Positions 47,701-57,995 of a DNA stretch of 64,000 bases are shown here, one piece after another. The stretch is from Bilabrum cf. latius (lineage: Eukaryota; Bigyra: Bicosoecida; Bigyra; Bicosoecida), in the NCBI GenBank assembly GCA_965178125.1, contig OZ237738.1, forward strand, positions 310,001 to 374,000, read 5' to 3'. Each line of letters starts with the position of its first letter. The stretch's first letter is position 1. The position numbers were made by a program, and so were the translations under genes. Under the pieces are notes generated by a model, which saw nothing but the letters and a program-made list of their open reading frames with translations, was not told the DNA's origin and ran no database searches.

Positions 47701-50700
47701 AGTCGGCTCTTAAGAAGCGACTCAGAATCGCTGATGGCCTCCGGCTTGTGACGAGCCACCAACGCAATAAACTGAATCCCGGCAGCTCGCACCCACCTCG
47801 AGACGTAGTCCCGATCCTCCATCCGTTGCTACCTTCGCCTCGCCGCGAAACTGTCAGGGCTCTGCTGTGGGGCCACGCACACATTTGAGAATTGGTTGAC
47901 TACTTCGCGTAGCTCTGGGCCGCAAATTTGACCTTCCTTGCGCAAGTATCGCGCCAGCTGCAGCAAGAGCGACACTGTGGTGTGTGGGTTGCTGGACTTT
48001 GGGGGTGCCACATGCAGCAAGGCTTCACGAATAATCCGAACGGCTGTCGGAGTGGCTCCAAGTCTGGCGTACACGTCGGCATGCGCAGCCAGGAAAGCCA
48101 CAGACAGACCACTGTGGTCAGCCGGGACGGCGCTGTGGAGCTTTGACTCGAAGGCGCCCTCACTTTCTGCTAGCGACTCCAGTGCTTGGTTAACACGGGG
48201 GTCTACGACCGTGGATTTTGATGTTTGATGCCCAGGAAACGGAGCACCGCATCGCAAAAGGAGGGGGTTGGCAAGTTGGGCCCCCAGCGGCGTTGAAATC
48301 TGCTCTAGGCTAGTCTAGGTTGCGGCCTCAGGTGCCCGGTCCATCTGCAAATGAAGTGCAATCATGGTGTGGTTAACTTCAGAGGCAAACGTAGACAACG
48401 GAGCACTGCTGAGCAAGCCAGTGCTAGGATATGTCTCATACGTGTGCATGATATCGGCTGCCACTCGCAGGTTGCGTGGATGGTATACCAGGACTGAGCG
48501 ATGCTTCCACGGCTTCATCTCGAATGAGGGTGACAGCTGCTGAGCGCCGTAGTCGGCAAACACGAGATCTGCATCGATACCCAGCTCTTTGCCGCATGGT
48601 GACTCTGCAGCTTCTAGAATTAAAGCAGCAGCTGCTGCCTCTATCGGAATTGCGTCAAATGCCGCTTGCTTGTCAGCGACGACGTCAAGCACGTCCTTTC
48701 CGTTCTTCTTTTCGAGCGCCTTGCGCAGCAGAGGAAAGTAATGGCCGTCAACAAGGTCTAGCGCAGAAAGAGCCTCCAATTGTCTGGGAGTAAGCGACTC
48801 GATAGCACCAGCTTGGACTTCAGACCGCCCAGGGAGGTCTGGAGCCAACGATGGAAGCGGTGGTGCTTCTGGAGAGCCATCGCTGTTCAGCAGCCTGCTG
48901 TTCCCAACGAAGGCAAACCGTAGCACTTCTTGGCGCTGCTGAGAGAGGCAGAATGCATGCAGCAGCCTCTGCCGGTTTTCTGCCACCTAAGCGGGAGAAA
49001 AGGCGACTTGAACCGGCAGGCCGTGCTCGTCCTTCGTCTTTCCTCCTATCTCGCCGGCATGTAGCCTGACGAAGTGGACGTCATTAGAGTTCATTTCCTC
49101 GAGCACTGCGTCCTATTCTGTTGGGTACAAGTAGGACGCCGGTGCTCCTGGCTTTTCTCCAGCAAACATTCCAGCCAGTCCACCCATGCTCCCGACCGGC
49201 ATGCCTCCTGCCTCACGCATGGAAGCCCTGCTCGCTTCCAGTTGTTGCAGGCGCTAAAGAATAGCTGCCGGCGGGGCTGATAGCTGCCCTGAATCTTCAG
49301 ATAGAGGGTGTGGCTTGGCTCCAGGCATGTACTTAGCATCTGGAAGGAACCGTCGAGTCCCGATACGAGCCAGCTGGTTTGAAGCGGTGCGATCCAGGTA
49401 CTGCTAGAGCTCCCTGGAGGGCTCGCAGTCCATCCTACGCAGGATGTCGCGGCAGAGCAAGCGGCCATGGAGAATGGACCGCGGGTCGAATCCAGGCTCC
49501 TGCTCATCCTTGTCCAGGCTACAAACGCTTGATGCCTCCGCCAGATTATGACAGTCATACATGGCAGCAATAGCATGCTTTAGGGTGTGTGACCAGAACT
49601 CGGATGGGGTGATCAGCCCGCCAAGCACCTTCGTGCAAAGCGCTTCGTCGGCAGCAGAATCTAACCCTCGTCCCATGCCCAGCTGCCTGAGCAACTCGGC
49701 TATGCGGCCGCTCGCGCCGGCCTTGCCCGTTGCCTCCCGCGCCAACATATATGAGACGGGACCGAGAGTAGCCGGGTCCCTCTTGTTGTCGTCCAGCTCA
49801 AATAACCAGTACATTGCCTGCATTGCGGCCTCCTCCGATCGCTCCATGATCTGCAGCACTATCTCGTCTGGAACGTCCATACAACCTGCTGGTGACACCG
49901 CGCGCTGCTCGGCCATCAGGTGGTCGACAGCAAACTGTTTGATGCAGCTCTCAGGTGATTGTACCGCAGAAAGGACACTAGGGTGGGGTCCCACTCCCCC
50001 CCACTCATTGATAGGATGCTCGAATGCGAGCGACTTCTCGAGCCTGGCACGCACTCGCAGAACCTCGTCATCCTCCGTCGGTGGATCGCAGGACCCGGCC
50101 CCCGATGCAGCACCACCACCGCTGGTACTGGCACTAGCAGCAGCCACAGACTCCTCGTGGTCGGCTGCGCTACCGCTCACGTCTAAATCACTGCTTTTAG
50201 CCGCGCTGATCTCTTCTTTGAGTCGCGCAAGTAGGCCAGGGTGACGACGCTGAACGGCCTCCCAGGCAGATTCCCGCGTTGCCTTACGCTGCCGGGGGAG
50301 TTTCCAGAACGGCATTCCCCAGGCCTCTCGCATGCCTTCCTGCAGCGCCTTGCGCTTGGCCTCCTCATTCAGGCCCAGCGTCTCCCGAGCAGCCCGCACT
50401 TGCCTCCGCATCTCTGTCCGGGACACCTCGATGCACACCTCGGCCAGCAATTCGGCCACCATGGCACGCAGTATTGTCATTCGCACGTGCGGTTTCACGC
50501 ACTATGAACGAACCAAGCCCATATAGCGGACTGGCAGCCCGAACTTTCGCAGTATGCGAAACACAAAATCGGTGGTGTGGTTGGCAGAGGGCATGGCTTC
50601 GAAGGTGCGGGCTGCCAGGCACACAGCGAGGGTGATGAGGCGCTTCCGACGCGGGGCCAAGCCCTCGTCGAACTTGTCGCACTCTTCATCGTTCTTCTTC

Positions 50701-51649
50701 TACTCGTCACTGCCGTCTGGATGCAAGCGCCACGGGTGTGCGAATGCCTCGTGGAGCGGGTGCGAGGGCGTGTCTCGGATGTACTCCGTTGCGGTCTTGT
50801 TGATACCCCTGGGCACTGCGTAGAGATCCGTGAGCTCCTTCAGCGCAGCTTTGCAGGATGCAATCGGGCTTGCACGACCGTACACGCTGGCCTTCTTAGC
50901 GGCACCCGGACCGGCGGCAGCGCCAGCACCGCTGCTGGCGCCTGCCTTGGATCCTCTGGCTGGCGGCATGTCTGGCTCGCCGGAAGAACCCTCATCGTCC
51001 TTTTCCAGCTTCTGCTTGGTGATAAGCATGCAGAATGCCCTTGCCTCCACCTCTTCGAGGCCGTACTCTCCCAGATTGGGTAGCGCGCCGTGAACCCTCA
51101 TGTGCGCAAGCTAGTCCAGGATGATGGCAAGGTCAACTTGCTGCCTGTCTTTGTGCAGCAGCCCGCATGCACGCGTAAAAATTGGATCCTCTGGGATGAG
51201 GCTGCTCGCAGTCAGCGTCCTCTTGGCTCCGGATTGCGTGTCTGCCACAAGGACGCGCCGGTCTGCCCTTGAGCTGTTGTAGAGCAGGCTCCTTGAGACC
51301 GAGGCGAGCTCTCGGAGAGTGCTCTTTCCTACATCTGAGCTTATAAACGCATGGCGTGCTCGCTCTGACCACGGCATCGGATGCCCTGCGTGCTGGCCGC
51401 AGGTTGCGAACGTGTCAACGCCTGGAGCCTCGACCAGTGTTGCGGAAACCATTGGCACGGGAAATTTGAAGCACTCAGAGAGCAGCAGCTGCGTCTTAGG
51501 GACTGCTGGTTGACAAAGTGCCCCACACGATGATATGCCTGCGACGAATTACTTCAAGTGAGGTGATCAATGCCAGTACTCCAATCAGAATGGTACTGCA
51601 ACATAGTTCCAGGGCAAGCCAACAACTCACGGAGCTTTTCTTGCGCCAT
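38724..51649 (-). CDS. Unrecognised giant helical protein (4,277 aa)
   Basis: Exon 1 is only 19 nt (51649-51631). The intron is 51630-51539 (GTGAGT...GTCGCAG). Exon 2 is one 12.8-kb exon, 51538-38724, ending at TGA. Phase 1+2 joins MAQEKL to RISSCGAL. I followed the frame through all of exon 2: about 45 TAGs, no TAA and no TGA. The protein is rich in Ala/Leu amphipathic helices, suggesting an alpha-solenoid scaffold, with short Gly/Ala/Ser-rich linkers (near 50930 and 50130). No catalytic motif, transmembrane segment or repeat family was recognised. The only possible clue at the N-terminus is a VEAPGVDTF segment, which is not a P-loop. Size and composition would suit a nuclear-pore, trafficking or ubiquitin-system scaffold, but this is a guess. 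It is head-to-head with the FAD synthase. Confidence 0.8.
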
Positions 51650-52189
51650 CTTGCTCCGGACCTCGTACAATGGCGCGTTTAATGAGAATAACGCCAATCC
51701 AGATCCCTGCAGTGCTTGGGCAAGCGGTGAAGCCGCAAATTAGCTGGGAAGCATCAAGATCTCAGTGACAGCCAGCCTGGTTCGAGTCTCACTTTATAGC
51801 AAACACCACCCTGAGTTCGACCTTTGCTTGCTCCAAGCAGTTCAAGACATATAATGTCGTACATACTGTCCCTTGACTAGGTCGTTGCTTCCATAATGAG
51901 TCGCCCCGCTGTGCGACCCAACTCCGATGGATCCAGGACCTCCCCTTCCACCATAGTGTGAGGAGAAATTATTCTGTGCCTATCCCACCGAGTCATCGCA
52001 CGATAATACTTCTTATTAAACTACTACGCGCCAAACATTGGCCAAATGGTCTTTGATGGGGCGTTGGCGAAGGGAATAGCAAGGAGCGGTGATCGCGTTC
52101 TGGACATTTTTAGCTCCGGATGTTGGGTATGCATTGCACGGTACTGCTATCATTGTGGCAAAAACCTGGGTTTCGTGCAGTAATTCCAC
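51650..52189. promoter_or_regulatory. Divergent intergenic region, giant helical gene / FAD synthase
   Basis: This 540-bp gap separates two divergent starts and should contain both promoters. A 45-codon open frame, 52046-52183 (+), ends in TAA seven bases before the FAD synthase ATG and lies in the same frame. It is either an upstream ORF or part of a 5' leader. A tRNA B-box-like string near 51780 has no matching cloverleaf. Nothing else is recognised. Confidence 0.4.
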
Positions 52190-53881
52190 ATGTCAGATGT
52201 ACTAGAGTACATTTCATAGTTAGAAGCTGATGATAGTGTTCGGCTTGCGCTAGAGGACGCCCTTTTCGCCATTAACGGCGCTCTGCATGTGTACACACCC
52301 AGGGAAATCGTCTTTAGTTTTAACGGCGGGAAGGACTCTACGGTAGTCCTGCACTGTCTTCGAGCGGCCTGCTACCAGAGAAGCTAGGGCAAGTCTAGTC
52401 TTAGCATGCAGGATTTTCGTTTTGTGTACTTTGAAGACCCTGATGAATTTCCTGAGGTGTTGAAGTTTATGGAGGACTGCTGTCGGGACTATGATATATC
52501 GATTGAGAGACTGCCCGAATTTAAAATAGGAATATCATAGTTATTGGCTGATGGTGTTGTCAGAGCAGTTTTGATCGGCACTCGAAGAGGTGATCCGGAT
52601 GGAGGTAAGCGACCAGTTTGATGCATTCTTGAGACGCTAGCCCTGCTACAATACATGCATGTTTGTTGTAGAATTGTTCATCATGTCAAACATCCTTGCA
52701 ATATCGCAGCAAACATCGGTATTTTCTAGCCAACATCGCCGGGGTGGCCGCCAATGATGCGGGTGTCGCCGCTGCTCGAGTGGGATTACGGGCAGATATG
52801 GAGGTTTCTCAGAGAGGCCAAGCTGCCCTATTGCAAGCTCTACGACGATGGTTACACCTCTCTCGGTTCTGTTTCTACGTCGAAGCCAAACCCCTCTTTG
52901 CTTGTGCCTCCTGGATCCGCACCAGTCGTTCTGCCTGGCGAGGCCGGGGCTGTGGCCCCCGGCACTCACCTGCCCGCGTACATGCTTGGAGACGGAGAGC
53001 TCGAGCGCGCCGGCCGAGTCAAGCGATCATCCAAACCAAAACGAAGAACTGGATCTTAGGCTGCCGCCAGCCCAGCCTCCGGCGACGGTTCCGACCGCAA
53101 GTCAAGTGGCACTGCTGCCTCGAGCGATACAAAGGCCTCGTGCAGTGCCAGCGCTGCGCCTGAAACTAGCGGGTACCCTGCAAAGTCTGGTCGGGCGAAT
53201 GGTGGTGCATCTGCACATGCCACAGACCCTTCTTCGTCTCGGGCCGCTGCGGGTAGGGCAGACACTTTGTCCACCGTGCCGTTGTTTCGACGGCAGTCTT
53301 CGTACGACCCGGGCGAGGACAGAGACGCTGCAGGAAGCGATGTATCGAGTGATGGAGAGTTGGACAACTTGGCTGCTGCGAAACTCCCGTCAGGCGTGCT
53401 TGCTAGGGATAGGAAAGACCCTGGATGCGTGGCGCTGGCTCACGCTCTGGGGCGGCAAGATTTTGGAAGCTTGGGTCTGCCTGCACTTGGCTGGGCGGCA
53501 GTGTCAGTCCGAACAAGCACATCTGCATCGTCGACCAGCCCGTCGGCAGCCGAGGTGTGTTTCACTGTACCCGTGTCCTCGGTTGCGTCCAAAGAGAGCG
53601 TTGAGGCATGCGTGGTGCAGCTGCTGCAAGCTCCACGTCCGCAAGGCGGTGCAGCTGGTAGCCAAGCGGATGGCGCGGGACATTCTTCAGCTGCTACCGG
53701 GAGTAGGGCAGGACCTGACTGGGGATCCATGTCGGTGACTGCCAATAGACAGACCATGCGGCGCATGAGTGGTTCTACAGATGGTGGGAGCCTCGCGGCA
53801 GCCGTCGAGGAGGGCAGTCCAGATGGTCCGGATTGGGTGGTTGACGTTGTCGTTGGGCCAGCATCGGCCGCGAGCACATGA
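52190..53881 (+). CDS. FAD synthase (FMN adenylyltransferase, PAPS-reductase-like fold) with long C-terminal extension
   Basis: Exons are 52190-52604 and 52710-53881; the intron has GTAAGC...TATCGCAG. The product is 528 aa and ends at TGA. The PP-loop SFNGGKDST lies at residues 43-51. GTRRGDP (about 130) and WPPMMRVSPLLEW followed by PYCKLYDDGYTSLGS complete the eukaryotic FAD synthase core, which adenylates FMN to FAD. TAG at 52217, in codon 68 (QRS-Q-GKS), at 52538, 52727 and 53057 is sense. The one at 52727 gives FQPTSPGWP, matching the FxPTxPGWP block of the family. The core ends near residue 205. The remaining 320 residues are Ser/Ala/Gly-rich with a possible small folded piece (about 375-440) and do not resemble the MoaB-like domain of animal FLAD1. 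The start is the first Met after the last TAA in frame. Confidence 0.9.
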
Positions 53882-54008
53882 CATGATTTCGGCCTAAATT
53901 AGTACAGTACTGCAAACCAATTGTGGCGGCGGATCAGTCAAGTATCAAAGCAATTTTGTGAAGGGATATAGATGCTAACCGATGAAACTTCTTTCTTGTG
54001 CCCTTGCC

Positions 54009-55655
54009 TTAACACTCCGAATGCCCAGCGTCTTGCATGACGATGAAGCCGATTCCCAGAGCAGGCATGCTAAACGGCTCGTCGGCGGGGCGCCGACGCG
54101 GAGACAGATCTGGCAGCGACCCATCAGGCAGCAAGTGCAGGTCTGGGCCATCATTCAGAGCCGCGAATCGGGCCTCGCGAGGATCCCTCTGGGTCGCATC
54201 CACACTTGGTGTCAGCAACCACTCAAGCCAATCTGTGTCCTTCAGCCCTTTAGAGGTGGCCTTCACTGCTTCGCCCCCGCCATCCACTTGGATTTGTACG
54301 GTTTCAGTCAACGTGTTCAGCAGCATCAAGGTCACAGATCCCTTATTGTAGCCCCCCGCAGGAGCCCTGCCGCCACCGGAGCAGAAGGCATAGGCCAAGA
54401 CCGGGGGTTCCCCGTCCCCTCGTGCAAATTGCTGCCCACTCATGGACACCGAGGCTCTCAGCACGGAGGCCCCCGCGGTCATCTTGAATAGAATGCTCAC
54501 CCAGTAGTCGACTGCGACTGGATATGGCGCTGAATCGGGACCGGCATGGACCGCAGGTTGCACGAAACCAAAGTGCTGCGAGTACAGGTTCCACCTTGAA
54601 TGCATCCTTAGCCCAGCTGCCGACGTCTGGCCGAGAGAAGCAACGTAGAAGAACGCGTTGGCGAACCCGACCATGTCTGGTCCGTCCATGTCGTAGCACG
54701 AGTTAGTCTCTGTCAGCTGCAGCGCCACACCGGCTTGCTGCAGCCCAGTGCTCTGCCACTGGCGCCAGCACTCGCTGGCGTTGGCATGCAGGTCATTCAG
54801 CCACACAGACTGTCGCAGCCACGTTGAACTAAACATTTCTTCGTAGTACTGCGAATGGTTCTTGCACGTACGGGCGGGGTACGAGTGGTAGTTAAAGGCT
54901 TGCAGGAACGGCCTCGTGCCTTCCATAAACGCCGCTGAGGTCTCGTCGCACATGTCAGTGGAGGGCCCTTGCAGCTCCGGCCGGCTAGCATTGCTGGTTG
55001 TGCCGGTGCCCCAAACTGAATCAAAGACCTTGCTAAGCTCCAGATAGTCGCGAATATTCGTCGACATGTTGATGTGTAGAGATCGGGTGAGCTCGTTTCC
55101 CATCTCCACGCCCTGCAATCGGCCTGAGCTTGCCCGTTCAGGATGGTCGTGGAACCATTCGAGCAAATACTTGGTGTTCGTTGAGTCCCACGAACCACTG
55201 CAAGTCCAATTCTACGGACCTCCGCACTTTCTCCCGTACAGCTCGTTCACATCGAAAACGAGATCAAAACCCGACGACTCCGTGAAGTTCAGCAATACAT
55301 TCATGTCGGAGCTGCTGAAAATCTTGTCTCTGTACGGCCAGTAGCTCTGCAGCTGCGCCTTACTGCCGCCAGAATCTCCCAGCGAATAGTTCGTCCAATC
55401 CCCGGATATACCTCCAACACGAAAGAATGCCGGAGATAGAGACGACGCGACTTTCTGGAAGATTGGGTTACTCAGCGTACTGGTTGTGCTTAGAAAGCTG
55501 TACATCTCTTCGCCAATGGAAACGAAGCGCGGGTCCAGATGTGCGATTTTTTTGCCAACTGCAACTGCAGCCCGCCGGTGAGCCGATGCAGGGCTGGATG
55601 GGCGCGGTTCAGACGCCGCAGCAGCACACACTACAAGAGTCAATAATGCTAGCAT
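54009..55655 (-). CDS. GH79 heparanase-like endo-beta-glucuronidase
   Basis: This is a single exon of 548 aa. It begins with a signal peptide (MLALLTLVVCAAAA). The catalytic acid/base Glu188 sits in VEMGNEL and the nucleophile Glu316 in LQLTETNS, in the order and approximate spacing of GH79 enzymes. FFRVGGISGDW near residue 90 matches the family N-terminal barrel strand. The C-terminal PALGIGFIVMQDAGHSEC aligns with the end of animal heparanases, so the TAA at 54009-54011 is a true stop. It is the only TAA terminator in the window. One sense TAG lies at codon 148. Several NxS/T sites fit a secreted or lysosomal glycoprotein. It should cleave heparan sulfate or a related glucuronic-acid polymer. 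It is head-to-head with a sulfatase, suggesting a shared glycosaminoglycan pathway. Confidence 0.88.
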
Positions 55656-55773
55656 TGTTTTTGCCCTGACTTCAATGGAATGTGCTGTGTTTTGCCGTGA
55701 TATTGAAGCAAACTTGCCGGTTGCAACGCCTGTAGCTGCGGCGCGTCATTTCGACACAAAGCAACCTGCGAAC
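55656..55773. promoter_or_regulatory. Presumed bidirectional promoter, heparanase / sulfatase
   Basis: Divergent starts lie about 118 bp apart, or 19 bp if the sulfatase uses the upstream Met at 55675. Such proximity favours co-expression. No element is recognised. Confidence 0.45.
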
Positions 55774-57470
55774 ATGAATGGCGGAGCTAAAGCCTGGATA
55801 GCAGCCATCATATCAGTATGCATGTCTGGCGAGGTCGCTGGCTCAAGGCCAAACCTCGTGTACGTACTGATGGACGATACGGATGTCATGTTGGGATCTG
55901 ATAAAATGCTGAAGAAAGGCCGAGAACTGGTGGCAGACGAAGGAGCTCTATTTGAACAGGTGTGATAAGTCAATTTTTCGTCTGAATTTCCTCGACCCTG
56001 CGATGTTGGGACGGATACTACATTGTTGGCTCCGAGCTTGCTGCCATTTCGCAGTTTCGAACGCTGTCGCCAAAATGCACCCCAAGCCGGACCGGATAGC
56101 TGGCCGGGCGCCACTACCACAATGTGCGTCCAAATGGAGGAAGTGGCGGAGATCCGCCAGGGACGGGAAGAGGCCTGAACCAAACAACGATGTTCGAGCC
56201 AGATGCACTTTTTCCCATGCTCCACTCCAACGGATACTGGACCTCTATCGTCGGCAAGGTCCACAACGACCAGGCGAGCTTTTTGTGCAAGCCAAAGAAC
56301 GACACTGCCCCCTTCACGCACGTCCACACGGCGTGCAGGCCGTGCGGTGGCTACTGGCGCACGCAGTACACGGTCAAGCAGGTCGGCGAGAGCGTCCCCC
56401 GCCTCGTGGAGCTGAACGCGACAGACTGGAGCACCTACTCCGAGGGTCAGTTCGGTAATGCCTCCATTAAGTTCATGCGAGAAGCAGTGGCGGCGAAGCA
56501 GCCTTTCTTCGCCTACATTGGCACGACGGGTCCGCACCTCCCGTCCATCCCGGCGCCCTGGCACCTACCCGAGGTCAACAGCTGGAATGTGACCGCACCG
56601 CGACTCCCAAACTTCAACCAGCACTACCCCGATCACCACCCAATGGTTGCCGATGCCCCGGTGGTTGATCCTGACAAGGTTCATTTCATGGACGAGCACT
56701 ACCGCGACCGGCTAGGCACGCTGCTCTCCATCGACGACCTCATCGCCAACGTGGTCCACGAGCTAGAGTCCCTCGGGGTCCTTGACAATACTTATATCAT
56801 CGTTTCTTCCGACCATGGCTATCACATCGGCAATTGGCGCATTCCCATGGAGAAGATGTGGCCCTACGAAACAGACATCCGCATCCCGGCCTACATGCGC
56901 GGACCAGGCATTCCCGCAGGACAGCGCATTCGCTCAATGGCAATGAACCTCGACATCCTGCCCACATTCCTGGACCTGGCGGGCATTCCATTGTCTCCGG
57001 AGTACGACGGACGCAGCCTTGTACCTCTTGTGAAGGGCTCGGAGGCTGAGCGCAAGGCAGCCGCGGACGGATGGCGCACGCGCACTGTGATCGCATTCGC
57101 CGAGGGAGCCACTCAGGAGTGGGGTCACACTTCAATCTCAAACGGGACGATCTCCGACCCGTAGAGTACTTCGGTGCCACCGCTCAAGTCGGACTCTGGC
57201 AAGACATACCTCTTCGATGACCCGGCCAACCAGTGGAGAATGCTGAGAGTGGCCAATACCTCCCACAACGTGTCGTACGTCGAGTGGGACCCGGTGTTCC
57301 TCTTCGAGAAGATCGCTTTCCATGCCTTCTATGATCTGAACAAGGATCCGTACGAGCAGGAGAACCTGTACCAGCAGCTGCCCACGGACCAGCAGCGCAT
57401 CTGGCACGAGGAGCTGGATCGCGAGTTTACTTGCCGCGGTCATCACGGGACTCGAACGGACTGCTCCTGA
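55774..57470 (+). CDS. N-acetylglucosamine-6-sulfatase-type (formylglycine) sulfatase
   Basis: Exons are 55774-55959 and 56055-57470; the intron has GTGTGA...TTTCGCAG, a weak donor. The product is 533 aa and ends at TGA. A signal peptide (KAWIAAIISVCMSGEVAGS) supports this start over the in-frame Met at 55675. Metal ligands appear in VLMDDTD. The active-site motif C70-TPSR-TGQLAGR contains the Cys converted to formylglycine, and its Gln77 is a TAG (56097). A second sense TAG lies at 57162. TLLSIDDLIANVVHELESLG and SSDHGYHIG...YETDIRIPAYMRGPGI closely follow the glucosamine-6-sulfatase pattern. It probably removes 6-O-sulfate from glucosamine in heparan/keratan-type chains in lysosome or secretions. 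Other G6S-like specificities remain possible. It is divergent from the heparanase. Confidence 0.87.
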
Positions 57471-57995
57471 GCAGCACCATGACTAGGTTACTTGATCCCA
57501 TTTCGTGTTAAGTATCACCCGGAAATGGATATAGCTCGCGGTGTAGCTTTGCTGGACGGTAATCAATTCGATGCACTTTGATTCTCTGGTGTTCTCGGGC
57601 GGGTGCATGGGCTGGAACCGACGTTCCAGTCCCCCTAGAACAAGTGGTGTTCACAGACATGGCATAGTATTTGTAGTGAGTATGAAAACCGAAGAGAAAC
57701 AATGTCACCTAAGCAAAGTGGGGCGGATAAACGATAAGCAACGACTCAACTGCCTACAAGGTTCACCGTGATGCATCCGATGGCTGCGGTTCCCCAGGGC
57801 GGCCTTCAGCGCCTAGCGCCAAGGGCACACTCCCTGTCTACATGCTGCCGATCCCATCTGGTATAACCTCTAGCGAGTGCGTCAGAGCTGCGTATCGAAG
57901 CCCCGTCTCCCACGCGGAGCACTCGAAGGTGCCCCGTCTTCAAATTTTATGTTTTGATAAAAATATACTCGGACCCACTCCCTGGCTCGACGTGC
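57471..57995. other. Convergent intergenic region, sulfatase / receptor copy B
   Basis: This 525-bp, AT-richer stretch separates two facing stop codons. No ORF with coding character, RNA gene or repeat was recognised. It shows no similarity to the equivalent region behind receptor copy A (8625-8979), so the inverted duplication ends at or near the stop codon. Confidence 0.5.

Noticed and set aside
51700-51800. tRNA gene suggested by a GGTTCGAGTC-like B box
   Set aside because: The T-arm and acceptor stems do not pair and no anticodon arm can be drawn. No TAG-decoding tRNA was found in the window.
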